Assembly: GCF_023130475.1 (NCBI RefSeq)
Contig: NZ_JAKHEX010000006.1
Location: 1 to 64,000 of the forward strand
Direction of reading: 5' to 3'
DNA from: Aciditerrimonas ferrireducens
Lineage (GTDB): Bacteria; Actinomycetota; Acidimicrobiia; Acidimicrobiales; UBA8190
DNA: 64,000 bases
This document shows, one piece after another, positions 7,582 through 16,760 of this stretch (position 1 is its first letter; each line of letters starts with the position of its first letter). A program made the translations under genes and the position numbers. The notes beneath the pieces are model-generated. The model made no database searches, had not been told where the DNA came from, and saw only the letters and a program-made list of their open reading frames with translations.

Positions 7582-8196
7582 CTAGAGCAGCGAGCCTGCC
7601 TGCTTCGCCGCCTGGAACCGCCGGGCCACGTCCTCCCAGTTGACGACGTTCCAGACCGCGTTCACGAAGTCCGCCCGCACGTTCTTGTACTGCAGGTAGT
7701 AGGCGTGCTCCCAGACGTCGATGACGAACAGCGGGATGGCGCCGTTGGCGAGGTTGCCGTGGTGGTCGTAGATCTGTTCCACCAGCAGCCGCTGCCCGAG
7801 TGGGTCCCACGCCAGGGCTCCCCAGCCCGATCCCTGCACCAGGGTGGCCGCCTGGGTCAGCTGGGCCTTGAAGGCGTCGAAGGACCCGAAGTGCTCGTCG
7901 ATCGCCTCCGCCAAGGGACCGGTGGGCTTGTCGCCGCCGTCGGGGCTCAGGTTCGTCCAGAAGATCGAGTGCAGGACGTGGCCCGAGAGGTTGAACGCCA
8001 GGGTCTTCTCCAGGCCGACCAGCAGGCTGCCGTAGTTCCCCTTCTCCCGGGCTTCCGCCAGTTGCTCACTCGCCGTGTTGGCCCCGTTCACGTAGGCCAG
8101 GTGATGCTTGTCGTGGTGCAGCTCCAGGATCTGGCCTGACATGTGGGGCTCGAGAGCTCCGTAGTCGTAGGGCAGGTCCGGCAAGGTGTACGCCAT
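7582..8196 (-). CDS. sodA: Superoxide dismutase, Fe/Mn family
   Basis: A 204-residue enzyme that converts superoxide to oxygen and hydrogen peroxide. The metal ligands of the family are recognisable: the first His in [10 protein letters not shown], the His of GHVLHSIFW, and Asp and His of [11 protein letters not shown]. The C-terminal [15 protein letters not shown] is typical. Sequence alone does not separate iron from manganese with confidence. It has one of the clearest ribosome sites in the window (AAGGAGGAAG before ATG 8196) and a candidate -10 about 50 nt upstream, so unlike many neighbours it has a normal leader. It lies after the qcr operon on the same strand. Confidence 0.95.
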   Translation of the reverse strand: MAYTLPDLPYDYGALEPHMSGQILELHHDKHHLAYVNGANTASEQLAEAREKGNYGSLLVGLEKTLAFNLSGHVLHSIFWTNLSPDGGDKPTGPLAEAIDEHFGSFDAFKAQLTQAATLVQGSGWGALAWDPLGQRLLVEQIYDHHGNLANGAIPLFVIDVWEHAYYLQYKNVRADFVNAVWNVVNWEDVARRFQAAKQAGSLL

Positions 8197-8246
8197 CAGC
8201 TTCCTCCTTCGCTCCGGCTCGGCCCGGCAGCGGACCGACAGACCTC

Positions 8247-8252
8247 AGCGTA
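8247..8252 (-). promoter_or_regulatory. Candidate -10 element of sodA
   Basis: TACGCT on the minus strand lies in the 131-nt gap between qcrB and sodA, about 50 nt before the sodA start. The expected start point gives a leader of about 44 nt that includes the strong ribosome site. No clear -35 is visible. Confidence 0.35.
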
Positions 8253-8327
8253 GCGACGACCGTTGCGCACCGACCCGCCAGAGCGAGATTCGGGCGACCG
8301 GTCGTTCGGCCGGGATGGCCGTAGACC

Positions 8328-9902
8328 TCAGCGACCGACCCGCCGGACGCCCGGCTCCGTCTCGCCTGCGCCGTTGCCCTCGGCGATCCCCTCGATGAAG
8401 TCCGGCACTGGGGCCGGCTCGAGCTCCTCGTGGCCCTCGCCCGGTCGGGGCTCGGACTCGACGGTGTAGTACTCGCCCTCGGGGGTCCGCAGCACCACCA
8501 TGGCCCGCTTCCGCTTGCCGACCCTCGGGGCGCCGGCCATGTCGAGGCAAATCCGGTAGGTGAACAGGCCGACGACGATCGGCACGATGATCACCAGGAA
8601 CCGGAAGCTCCACAGGACGATGTTCAAGGAGATGCCGAAGAAGTTCGCCAGGAGGTCCGTGGAGCTGGCACAGAACAGCACGAAGTAGAAGCTCAGCGCC
8701 GCGGCCCCGATAGCCGTTCGCCGGGGCCGGTCCCGAGGCCGGTCCAGCAGGTGGTGCTCCGCCCGGTCACCGGTCAGCTTCTGCTCGATGAAGGGCCAGA
8801 GCACGAACAAGGTGGCCGTCAGACCGGGGAAGAGCACCCCGGGCAGGAAGACCTCGAACGGGATGGTATGCCCGAACCCGGCGAACTCCCAGGACGGCAT
8901 GATCCGCAAGGCCCCGTCCAGCCAGCCCATGTACCAGTCGGGCTGGACGGCGTAGGAGACCTTGTAGGGGATGTAGGGGCCGAACTGCCAGATCGGGTTG
9001 ATCTGGGCGAGCCCACCGAGGAGCCAGAGCACACCGGCCACCATGAAGAAGAACCCCGTGGTCTTCGCCATGAAGGTCGGGAACATCGGAGAACCCACCA
9101 CGTTCTGCTCCGTGCGGCCCTTGCCCGGGAACTGGGTGTGCTTCTGCTTCACCAGCAACGCCAGGTGGGCGCCGATCAGCCCGGCGATGATCACCGGGAT
9201 GATGAGCACATGCAGGATGAACATCCGCTGGATGATGTCCCCGTTCCCGGGGAACACCCCCCCGAAGACGAACTCGGCGAGGTACGAGCCGACCAGGGGG
9301 ATGGAGAGGATGATCGAGTAGGCGATCCGAAGACCCGTCCCCGAGATGAGGTCGTCGGGGAGCGAGTAGCCGAGGAAGCCGTTCACGATCGCCAGGAACA
9401 GCAAGGTGACGCCGATGATCCAGTTCAGCTCCCGAGGCTTGCGGAACGCCCCGGTGAAGAAGATCCGGCACATGTGGACGGCGATGGCCCCGATGAACAC
9501 GTCGGCCGCCCAGTGGTGCATCTGCCGGATGACGAGCCCCGAGCGCACCCCGAAGGAGATGTGGACCGTCGAGGCGTAGGCCGCCGACATCTTCACCCCG
9601 TCCAGGGGCTTGTAGCGGCCGTGGTAGACGACCTGGGCAGCCGAGGGCACGAAGTAGAGGGTGAGGAAGACGCCGGTGGCCACCAGGACCACGAATGAGT
9701 AGAGGGCGATCTCCCCGAGCAGGAACGACCAGTGGTCCGGGAAGATCTTGTCCAGGAAGGTGCGGCCGCCCTTCGCCACCCCCAGGCGGTCGTCCAGCCA
9801 GGTCAACCCGGCGTCGAGCGGCGACTGCTTCCGGCCGTTCCGCACGGCCACCGCTCCGTTGCCGCTGGCGGTGCCGGCGCTGGTCTCAGGCATAGTGGAC
9901 AC
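8328..9902 (-). CDS. qcrB: Cytochrome bc complex cytochrome b subunit
   Basis: The quinol-oxidising core of the bc complex, about 524 residues with eight or more membrane helices. Two pairs of heme-ligand histidines are visible: MHHWAADVFIGAIAVHM in helix B, and HVLIIPVIIAGLIGAHL in helix D. The quinol-site motif reads PDWYMGW, where mitochondrial proteins have PEWY. The charged C-terminal tail after about residue 450 is an actinobacterial extension. The start is not certain: GTG 9902 follows GGGAG by 10 nt, while ATG 9893 overlaps the qcrA stop by 8 nt. It is the last gene of ctaE-qcrC-qcrA-qcrB and passes electrons through QcrA and QcrC to the oxidase. Confidence 0.93.
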   Translation of the reverse strand: MSTMPETSAGTASGNGAVAVRNGRKQSPLDAGLTWLDDRLGVAKGGRTFLDKIFPDHWSFLLGEIALYSFVVLVATGVFLTLYFVPSAAQVVYHGRYKPLDGVKMSAAYASTVHISFGVRSGLVIRQMHHWAADVFIGAIAVHMCRIFFTGAFRKPRELNWIIGVTLLFLAIVNGFLGYSLPDDLISGTGLRIAYSIILSIPLVGSYLAEFVFGGVFPGNGDIIQRMFILHVLIIPVIIAGLIGAHLALLVKQKHTQFPGKGRTEQNVVGSPMFPTFMAKTTGFFFMVAGVLWLLGGLAQINPIWQFGPYIPYKVSYAVQPDWYMGWLDGALRIMPSWEFAGFGHTIPFEVFLPGVLFPGLTATLFVLWPFIEQKLTGDRAEHHLLDRPRDRPRRTAIGAAALSFYFVLFCASSTDLLANFFGISLNIVLWSFRFLVIIVPIVVGLFTYRICLDMAGAPRVGKRKRAMVVLRTPEGEYYTVESEPRPGEGHEELEPAPVPDFIEGIAEGNGAGETEPGVRRVGR

Positions 9903-10851
9903 GGGTCGTACGCTCCCAGAATCCTGGTCCGATGGGCTGGTCGTAACCGGCCTGTGCGCGGAGGAAACCGTCCTCGTCGACGTAGAGCGGCAGCTGCGGT
10001 AGCGGCCTCGGCGCCGGCCCGAAGACCGGGTTGGCCGGCCGGCCCTCGCCGACGTCGAACAGGGACTGGTGGCACGGGCAGAGCAGCTGCAGGGTCTGGT
10101 GCTGGAACAGGCCCACGGGGCAGCCGGCGTGGGTGCAAACCTTCGAGAAGGCCAGGTAGCCGTCGGGCCCCCAAGTGGCCCGGTGGGGGGTGGTCACGAC
10201 GTCCACGTCCGGCCCGGCCACCCGGATGAGGATGGTCTGGTCGACGGCCATGTCGACCTCGTCGTTCGTGAAGCCTTCCGGGAAGACCGTGAGGGCACCG
10301 CCGACCTCCAGGTCGGTCACGTGCACCCGCCGACCCAGGCTGTCCACCAGGTAGCTGCCCTTCGTCCAGTTGGTCGTGTCCAGGCTCTTTTTCGGCACCG
10401 GGCCGAGCGAGCGCAGCAAGGGGAAGGCCAGGACGACGCCCATGACCGTTGCGCCCAGGGCCAGGATGCCGCCCAGGAAACCCCGGCGACGCACGGCGAT
10501 CCCACCCCGCTCGGTGATGACCGCCGCCATGGCCGCCCGCTCGTCGTCGGTCGAGCGCAGGGGGTGCCGCTGCTCGACGAAGGGCCCCTGGGGGAGCAGG
10601 TACTTCCCCCACGCGGCCAGGCCGAACCCGAAGGCGAAGAGCCCCACCCCGAGCGTGATGCCCTCGTAGGCCGCGAAGCCCAGGACGCCGATGGCCAGGA
10701 GGGCGGCCACGGCCACCTCGGCCCGGCGTGGGTGCTTCGCCAGGGGCTGCAGGTGGGGGTCGTCGAAGGAGGCCAGCGGGAGGGGCTCGGACCCGCCGTG
10801 CCCCTCGGTGGCCACCCCACCCTGGCTCGCCTGCTGCTCCTCGTCGCTCAT
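9886..10851 (-). CDS. qcrA: Rieske iron-sulfur subunit of the bc complex
   Basis: A 321-residue protein with hydrophobic helices near residues 45-85 and 125-146, then a periplasmic Rieske domain. The 2Fe-2S ligands are Cys239 and His241 (CTHAGC) and Cys258 and His261 (CPCHQS); Cys244 and Cys260 form the usual disulfide pair. The RRRGFLGG before the last helix resembles a twin-arginine signal, as in other actinobacterial QcrA proteins, which fits the TatA-like gene in this window. The ATG overlaps the qcrC stop (ATGA), implying coupled translation. Confidence 0.95.
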   Translation of the reverse strand: MSDEEQQASQGGVATEGHGGSEPLPLASFDDPHLQPLAKHPRRAEVAVAALLAIGVLGFAAYEGITLGVGLFAFGFGLAAWGKYLLPQGPFVEQRHPLRSTDDERAAMAAVITERGGIAVRRRGFLGGILALGATVMGVVLAFPLLRSLGPVPKKSLDTTNWTKGSYLVDSLGRRVHVTDLEVGGALTVFPEGFTNDEVDMAVDQTILIRVAGPDVDVVTTPHRATWGPDGYLAFSKVCTHAGCPVGLFQHQTLQLLCPCHQSLFDVGEGRPANPVFGPAPRPLPQLPLYVDEDGFLRAQAGYDQPIGPGFWERTTRVHYA

Positions 10852-11642
10852 GCCCGTTCTCCCAGCCAGAACGCCACGACCATCAGTCCTCCGACCCCGA
10901 AGAGCAGGGCCACGAAGCCCTCGGCCACCGGCCCAATACCGCCGAGGCCCAGGCCCCCTCGGTCGTCGGGGTGCTGGATCACCCCGGTCACGTAGGCCAC
11001 GATGTCAGCCACCTGCCGGTTCGAGAGCGTGCCGGGCCCGAACACCGGCATGTTGCCCGGGCCGGTCCGGATGGCCTCGGCCACCTGGGTGCTGGTCGCC
11101 CGGTGCAGGCTCGGGGCGTAGGCCCCGTCGGCCAGGGCGTCACCGGCCCCGGTGATGGTGTGGCAGGCGGCGCAGTTCAGGACGAACAGCCGCATCCCCA
11201 GCTGCAGGTTGGCGTCCTTCGTGTTCACGTAGGGGATGCCGTCGGGATAGGACGGGGCCGTGGGAGCCAGCGAGGCCACGAAGGCGGCGATGTCGGTCGC
11301 CTGGGCCGACGAGTCGGCCAGGGGCATCCGACCGGTCGAGACCCAGAAGTCGACGGTGGCTGGCCCCAGGCCCTGGAGGTCGGGCGCCACGGCGCTGCCC
11401 TCGGCCCGGGTGCCGTGGCAGGTCGAGCAGTTCGCCTCGAAGAGGACCTCGCCCTCCTTCACCTGGCCGGTCGTGAAGTGGGTCACGTAGTGGATGGGCG
11501 GCGGCGTCAGGCTGTCCGCCGCGGTCTGCACCGAGGTGCTCCGCCCGACGGCGCCGGCGGTCAACGAGAAGGCCAACCCGCCGACCGCCGCCAGGGCGAC
11601 GACCCCGGCAGGGAGCAGCGAGCGGAGATGGGGGCGACGCAT
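10848..11642 (-). CDS. qcrC: Diheme cytochrome c subunit of the bc complex
   Basis: A 264-residue cytochrome with two CxxCH heme sites, Cys72-Cys75-His76 (CSTCH) and Cys157-Cys160-His161 (CAACH). There is an N-terminal signal segment (about residues 8-30) and a C-terminal membrane anchor followed by a short basic end. In actinobacteria this diheme subunit replaces soluble cytochrome c and hands electrons directly to CuA of the oxidase within a supercomplex. GGGGAGAGGA precedes the ATG, 13 nt after ctaE. Confidence 0.95.
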   Translation of the reverse strand: MRRPHLRSLLPAGVVALAAVGGLAFSLTAGAVGRSTSVQTAADSLTPPPIHYVTHFTTGQVKEGEVLFEANCSTCHGTRAEGSAVAPDLQGLGPATVDFWVSTGRMPLADSSAQATDIAAFVASLAPTAPSYPDGIPYVNTKDANLQLGMRLFVLNCAACHTITGAGDALADGAYAPSLHRATSTQVAEAIRTGPGNMPVFGPGTLSNRQVADIVAYVTGVIQHPDDRGGLGLGGIGPVAEGFVALLFGVGGLMVVAFWLGERA

Positions 11643-11655
11643 CCGATCCTCTCCC

Positions 11656-12264
11656 CTAGCCCGTCTTGAGCAGGAACAGGCAGCTGAAGATGCCGATCCA
11701 CATGAAGTCCACGAAGTGCCAGTAGTACCCGACGGCCTGGTAGACGTTCGTTTCCCCCGGGTCGCCCTTCAGGCCGGACATCCGCCCGAGGAGGAACAGC
11801 ATGGCAACCAGGCCCAGCACCACGTGCAGCCCGTGGACGCCGGTCATCACGAAGAACAGCGACCAGTAGGCGTTCGTGTGGGGCGCGTACCCCTTGCTCA
11901 GGAAGTCGTGCCACTCGTAGAGCGTGTTGCCGATGAAGGCTGCCCCCATGAGGAAGCTGACGATCAGCCACGCCTTCGCCTTCTTCCGGTCACCCCGCTC
12001 GATGGCCCAGACGCCCAGCTGGTAGGTGGGGCTCGAGGCGATGAGGACGATGCTGAAGATCCCGGCCTGGACCAGGTCCAGGTGGGTCCCGAGGGGCGGC
12101 CACACCGGCGCGTGGGCCCGCAGGGTGAAGTAGGTGGCGAACAGCCCGGAGAAGAACATGAGGTCCGAGCCCAGCCAGATGAGCACGCCGATCGCCAGGA
12201 GCGGCGGGCGCTCGGGCACATGGCGCGTGGCAGCGGGCTGGTCGACCGTCAGGGCCTCGGTCAC
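11656..12264 (-). CDS. ctaE: Cytochrome c oxidase subunit III
   Basis: A 202-residue subunit with five hydrophobic helices, the short actinobacterial form. Family landmarks are SDLMFFSGLFATYF, the glutamate-bearing NTLYEWHDF, FFVMTGVHGLHVVLGL and GYYWHFVDFMWIGIF. It stabilises subunit I, but is encoded on the opposite strand, at the head of the qcr operon, about 6 kb from coxA. This split arrangement is common in actinobacteria. The GTG start lies 7 nt after TAAGAA, whose TAA is the stop codon of the upstream helicase gene. Confidence 0.95.
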   Translation of the reverse strand: MTEALTVDQPAATRHVPERPPLLAIGVLIWLGSDLMFFSGLFATYFTLRAHAPVWPPLGTHLDLVQAGIFSIVLIASSPTYQLGVWAIERGDRKKAKAWLIVSFLMGAAFIGNTLYEWHDFLSKGYAPHTNAYWSLFFVMTGVHGLHVVLGLVAMLFLLGRMSGLKGDPGETNVYQAVGYYWHFVDFMWIGIFSCLFLLKTG

Positions 12265-12277
12265 AGCCGCTTTCTTA
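12262..12277 (-). promoter_or_regulatory. Possible leaderless promoter of the ctaE-qcrCAB operon
   Basis: TAAGAA, 7 nt, GTG. The spacing matches other leaderless starts in the window but the last base of the hexamer is A rather than T. Its TAA is also the stop codon of the helicase gene. Confidence 0.3.
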
Positions 12278-14521
12278 GCGGACCGGCCCTCCGGCGTGCC
12301 AGCTGGCAGCCAGCCCCTGACGGACCGGCTCCGGCAGGGGCTGGTGGTGGACGAGGGTGAGACGCCGGGTCGGTCGGGTCAGGGCCACGTAGAGGCCCCG
12401 GAGGCCCTGGGGGGACTCCCCGACCACCACCCCCGGTTCCACCAGGACCACGGCGTCGAACTCCAGGCCGTTGGCCAGGTCGACCGGCAGGAGGCTCAGC
12501 GGGCCCCCCAGCCCGTCCCGCCGGGGATCACGCACCGCCACCCCTGCCCGGTCCAGAGCCAAGGCCACCTCGGCCACCAGCGAGCTGGGCACCAGCACCG
12601 CCGTGGTGCCCGGGGCCACCTCCGCGGCCAACTGGGCGGCGGCCTTCGCCACCTCCTGGCCCAGATCCTCAGGCCGGGCGACCTGGACCGCTCGGGGAGG
12701 CACCCCGGTTCGCCGCGCGGCGACCGGCGGCTCCAGCCCCGGTGCTGCCACCCGCAGGACCGGCGTGGCCACGGTCAGCACCTCGGCTGGCGTGCGGTAG
12801 CTGACGGTGAGCTCGACCACCCGGGGTGGCCGGTGGGCCGGCAGGTGGGCCGTCACCTCGTCCCAGCTGGCCGGCGCCCAGGGGCCCGTGGCCTGCCCGA
12901 TGTCCCCGACCACGGTCAGGGAGCCCGAGAGGGATCGGCGGGCCACCATGCGGAGCTGCATGGGGGAGAGGTCCTGGGCCTCGTCGACCACGATGTGCCC
13001 GTAGGTGACCAGCCGCGCCTCGCCGGCCTCGGGTCGCCTCGGGCCGAGCCAGACCTCGGCTTCGTCCACCAGGGCCAGGTCGGCCTCGGTCCAGGGGATC
13101 TCCTCGAGGCGCCGGGCCCTCGGTCGGACCAGGAGCCGGACCTCGGCCGGCGAGAGGACCCCCCGTCCGGCCGCCGCCAGGAGGGCCGGGGCCCCGAGCA
13201 GGTCGTGGACCAGCTCCTCGGCCGACAGGCGGGGCCACATCCGGTCCAGGGCTTCCCGGACCACCGGGTGCCGTCGCAGGGCCCGACGGATCTCGGCGTC
13301 GTCGTCCTCGTCGCCCGCCTCCACCAGCCCGGCCAGTTCGGGGTCCTCGCCCCCCTGCCCCCGGTGTCCCGAGACCCGCCGGCGCGCCGCCAGCCGCTCC
13401 CGGTAGCGATCGGCCAGCCGACTGAGCAGGAGCTGCTCGACCACCCGGCGCCGGGCGTTATGGGTCCCGGGTCGGCGACGGACACTGGCCACGATGGCGG
13501 CGGTCTCCTCGGCGCCAAGACGCAGGACCACCGACCCGAAGGGCACCTCCAGGTCCCGCCGCAAGGGCCGCTGCCGCTGACGGACAGCCCGGGCGATGAC
13601 GGTGGCCATCCGGGGATCCCCCTTCAGCCGGGCCACCTCGGCCGGCTCCTCCGCCCGTGGCGCCAGGGGTCGCAGGAGCCCGCTCACCGTCGAGAGGGTC
13701 ACCCCGGTCTCCCCCAACGACGGCAGCACCTGGTCGATGTAGCGAAGGAACAGCGGGTTCGGCCCGATCACCAGCACCCCCTGGCGTTCCAGGGGGAAGC
13801 GGTGGGTGTAGAGAAGGTAGGCGGCCCGGTGGAGGGCCACGGCGGTCTTCCCGGTCCCCGGCCCGCCTTGGACCACCAGCACGCCCGGCAGCGGGGCTCG
13901 GACGATCTCGTCCTGCTCCGCCTGGATGGTGGCCACGATGTCCCGCATGGCCCCGGCGCGAGGCCGGTCCAAGGCGGCCAGCAGGGCCCCCGGACCGCCG
14001 AAGGGACGCTCGGCCACCATCGGGCCGGGCTCGGCGCCCTCCGGTGCTGGCGGGTCGCCCCCGTGGACTGCCTCGGGGGTCTGCTCGAAGCGCTCGTCCT
14101 CGAGGCCCACGAGCCGGCGACCCTCAGCGGCCAGGTGGCGGCGGAGCACCAGGCCCATGGGGTCCCGGCCGGTGGCGCGGTAGAAGGGCTCGGCCACCGG
14201 AGCCCGCCAGTCCACCACCAGGGGCTCCTGGTCCCGGTCGGAGACCCCGAGACGGCCGATGTGGAAGGTCTCGACCTCCCCGTCGGGCCGCCGACGATCG
14301 ATCCGGCCGAAGCAGAGGGCCTGGTCCCCGAGGTCCAGCTGCTGCAGACGGGCCAGGCTCGTCCGGACGATGACGTCTCGTTCCTCCCGGAACTGGTGGG
14401 TGCCGCCCCGGCCTTCGGCCAACACCGCCCGCAGGGCTTCCTCGACCTCCCGGCGCAGCTCCTCCAGCCGCCGGTAGGCCCGGTCGACGTGCGCCTGCTC
14501 CGCTGCCAGCTCCGCGTCCAC
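12275..14521 (-). CDS. helD: HelD-like superfamily 1 helicase/RNA polymerase-associated ATPase
   Basis: A 748-residue UvrD-type ATPase. It begins with a coiled-coil region rich in charged residues (about 1-60), then the HelD-specific segment containing GRIDRR and VVDWRAPVAEPFYRATG. Walker A is GGPGTGKTAVALHR near residue 220, Walker B VDEAQDLSPMQ, and a C-terminal helicase motif LANGLEFDAVVLVEP. Known HelD proteins pull stalled RNA polymerase off DNA and in some actinobacteria contribute to rifampicin tolerance; which role applies here is not shown. The GTG start is preceded by GGGAGGCGG. It is transcribed divergently from hemE-hemH and its stop abuts ctaE. Confidence 0.85.
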   Translation of the reverse strand: MDAELAAEQAHVDRAYRRLEELRREVEEALRAVLAEGRGGTHQFREERDVIVRTSLARLQQLDLGDQALCFGRIDRRRPDGEVETFHIGRLGVSDRDQEPLVVDWRAPVAEPFYRATGRDPMGLVLRRHLAAEGRRLVGLEDERFEQTPEAVHGGDPPAPEGAEPGPMVAERPFGGPGALLAALDRPRAGAMRDIVATIQAEQDEIVRAPLPGVLVVQGGPGTGKTAVALHRAAYLLYTHRFPLERQGVLVIGPNPLFLRYIDQVLPSLGETGVTLSTVSGLLRPLAPRAEEPAEVARLKGDPRMATVIARAVRQRQRPLRRDLEVPFGSVVLRLGAEETAAIVASVRRRPGTHNARRRVVEQLLLSRLADRYRERLAARRRVSGHRGQGGEDPELAGLVEAGDEDDDAEIRRALRRHPVVREALDRMWPRLSAEELVHDLLGAPALLAAAGRGVLSPAEVRLLVRPRARRLEEIPWTEADLALVDEAEVWLGPRRPEAGEARLVTYGHIVVDEAQDLSPMQLRMVARRSLSGSLTVVGDIGQATGPWAPASWDEVTAHLPAHRPPRVVELTVSYRTPAEVLTVATPVLRVAAPGLEPPVAARRTGVPPRAVQVARPEDLGQEVAKAAAQLAAEVAPGTTAVLVPSSLVAEVALALDRAGVAVRDPRRDGLGGPLSLLPVDLANGLEFDAVVLVEPGVVVGESPQGLRGLYVALTRPTRRLTLVHHQPLPEPVRQGLAASWHAGGPVR

Positions 14522-14650
14522 GACGAGGCCGCCTCCCTGACCCGTACCCGTGGGGAACGGACCATGCTACGCGTCTCGTCCCCCCCGGCGGACCGCGCCC
14601 AGGCCACACCCAGGCCACGCTGCCGACCGGCCCCGTCCCAGCCCGCCGGG

Positions 14651-14666
14651 TAGCGTCAGGGCCGTG
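14651..14666 (+). promoter_or_regulatory. Leaderless promoter of hemE-hemH
   Basis: TAGCGT, 7 nt, GTG at 14664. No Shine-Dalgarno sequence lies in the preceding bases. It would drive the fused heme gene, the oxidase gene and lnt, which overlap each other. Confidence 0.6.
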
Positions 14667-16760
14667 CCGAGCGCGCCCGCCCCAGGTCGGAGCCCGACCG
14701 AGGGCCGTTTCCTGCGGGCCTGCCGCCGACTGCCCGTCGACCGGGTCCCGGTCTGGTTCATGCGCCAGGCCGGCCGGGCCCTGCCCGAATACCGGGCCCT
14801 TCGGGGCTCGGGCTCCATCCTCGAGGCCGCCGGCGACCCCGAGCTGGTGGCCGAACTGACCGTGCAGCCGGTCCGCCGCTACGGGGTCGACGCGGCCATC
14901 CTCTTCTCCGACATCGTGGTGCCCGTCGCCGCCCTCGGCTTCGGGGTCACCGTCGCCCCGGGCACCGGGCCCGTCGTCGCCGAGCCCTTCCGGGACCGGC
15001 GGGACCTGGACCGTCTGCCCCCCTACGACCCCGAGGTCCACACCCCCTTCCTCGGGGCCGCGGTCCGGGCCACGGTCGAAGCCCTCCGTCCCTTCGAGGT
15101 GCCCCTCATCGGCTTCGCCGGTGCGCCCTTCACCGTGGCCAGCTACCTCGTCGAAGGCGGTCCGACCCGGGTCTTCGCCCGGACCAAGGCCCTCATGCAC
15201 GGGGACCCGGCCCTCTGGGCGGCCCTCATGGACCGGCTGGCCGACGTGGCTGCCGCCTCGCTCCTCGCCCAGGTGCGCGCTGGTGCCCAGGCGGTCCAGC
15301 TCTTCGACAGCTGGGTCGGCAACCTCTCCCCCGACGAGTACGCCCGCTTCGTGGCGCCCGCCAGCGCCAAGGTCCTCGCGGCCCTCGCCCCCACGGGGGT
15401 GCCCCGGATCCACTTCGGGGTCGGCACGGCCGAGCTCCTCCCCCAGATGGCCGCGGCCGGGGCGGACGTCGTGGGGGTGGACTGGCGAACCCCCCTCGAC
15501 CGGGCCCGCCGCCGCCTCGGCCCGGCGGTCGCCCTCCAGGGCAACCTCGACCCGGCCCTCTGTCTGGCCCCTTGGCCGGTGGTGGCGGCGGAGGCCCGGG
15601 AGGTCCTCCGGCGAGGCGGCGGCCAGGGCCACGTCTTCAACCTCGGCCACGGGGTCCTCCCCGACACCGACCCCCAGGTCCTCGAGCGGCTGGTGGCCCT
15701 GGTCCACGACACGCCCCTGCCCGAGCCCCTGGCCCCCGCCCCACCGGGCGCGATCGGCGAGGGTGACGAGGACCCCACCAGGACCAGCCGCAGCCGGGCG
15801 ACGACCCCCCACCTCGGCGCCGACGGGCCGATCGGCGTCCTGCTCCTGGCCCACGGCACCCCCGGGCGCCTGGAGGACGTCGAGCCCTTCTACACCGAGA
15901 TCCGCCGGGGCAGCCCCCCGCCACCGGCCCTGCTGCAGGAGCTCGTCGACCGGTACCGGGCCATCGGGGGGACCTCGCCGCTGGTCGCCATCTCGGAGGC
16001 CCAGCGAGCCGGGGTGGCCAGGGCCCTGGCCGGCCGCCTGGGCCGCTGCCTGCCGGTCGCCCTCGGCCAGAAGTTCGCCGAGCCCCGCATCGAGGCCGCC
16101 GTGGACCGGCTGGTCGCCGCCGGCTGCCGCCGGGTGGTCGGGGTCGTCCTGGCTCCCCACTCCTCGGTGGTCAGCGTCGGCGAGTACCGCCGCCGGGCCC
16201 TGGCTGCCGCTGCTGACCGGCTCGAGCTCACGGTCGTGGACCGCTGGCACCTCCACCCCGGCCTGGTGGCCCTCCTGGCCCAGCGGGTCCGCCGGTCCCT
16301 CGAGGACCTCCGGCTCGCCCCGGGCGAGCGGACCTTCGTGCTCTGCACCGCTCACAGCGTCCCCGAGCGGGTGGTGGCCGGCGGGGACGACTACCCGGCC
16401 CAGGTCCGGGCCACCGCCGAGGCCGTCCTCGGGGCGGCCGGGGTGGCCGAGGGCGGGGTGTGCTTCCAGAGCGCCGGCCGGACCGCCGAGGCCTGGGTCG
16501 GCCCGGACCTGCTCCAGGAGATCGACCGCCTGGCCGCCGAGGGCTACCAGGCGGTCTTGGTCTGCCCGGTCGGCTTCGTCTCCGACCACCTCGAGGTGCT
16601 CTACGACCTCGACGTCGAGGCCGCCGCCCGGGCGGCGGCGGCCGGGATCCGCTTCGCCCGCACACCCTCCCTGAACGACGACCCCGGCTTCTGCGCCGTG
16701 GTGGCCGACGTGGCCCTCACGGCCCTGGCCGCCGAGGGGGAGCCGGCCGGTGCGTCCTGA
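14664..16760 (+). CDS. hemEH: HemE-HemH fusion: uroporphyrinogen decarboxylase and ferrochelatase
   Basis: One 698-residue frame carries two heme-pathway enzymes. Residues about 10-350 are a full uroporphyrinogen decarboxylase ([15 protein letters not shown] substrate motif, ILFSDI, FNLGHGV), making coproporphyrinogen III. A charged linker of about 35 residues follows. Residues about 388-690 are a ferrochelatase: [11 protein letters not shown] start, metal-ligand histidine in [22 protein letters not shown], and [16 protein letters not shown] with its conserved glutamate. In actinobacteria the second enzyme normally inserts iron into coproporphyrin III. No stop or start signal separates the halves, so this looks like a genuine fusion. 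The next gene encodes the oxidase that acts between the two steps. Confidence 0.9.
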   Translation: MPSAPAPGRSPTEGRFLRACRRLPVDRVPVWFMRQAGRALPEYRALRGSGSILEAAGDPELVAELTVQPVRRYGVDAAILFSDIVVPVAALGFGVTVAPGTGPVVAEPFRDRRDLDRLPPYDPEVHTPFLGAAVRATVEALRPFEVPLIGFAGAPFTVASYLVEGGPTRVFARTKALMHGDPALWAALMDRLADVAAASLLAQVRAGAQAVQLFDSWVGNLSPDEYARFVAPASAKVLAALAPTGVPRIHFGVGTAELLPQMAAAGADVVGVDWRTPLDRARRRLGPAVALQGNLDPALCLAPWPVVAAEAREVLRRGGGQGHVFNLGHGVLPDTDPQVLERLVALVHDTPLPEPLAPAPPGAIGEGDEDPTRTSRSRATTPHLGADGPIGVLLLAHGTPGRLEDVEPFYTEIRRGSPPPPALLQELVDRYRAIGGTSPLVAISEAQRAGVARALAGRLGRCLPVALGQKFAEPRIEAAVDRLVAAGCRRVVGVVLAPHSSVVSVGEYRRRALAAAADRLELTVVDRWHLHPGLVALLAQRVRRSLEDLRLAPGERTFVLCTAHSVPERVVAGGDDYPAQVRATAEAVLGAAGVAEGGVCFQSAGRTAEAWVGPDLLQEIDRLAAEGYQAVLVCPVGFVSDHLEVLYDLDVEAAARAAAAGIRFARTPSLNDDPGFCAVVADVALTALAAEGEPAGAS

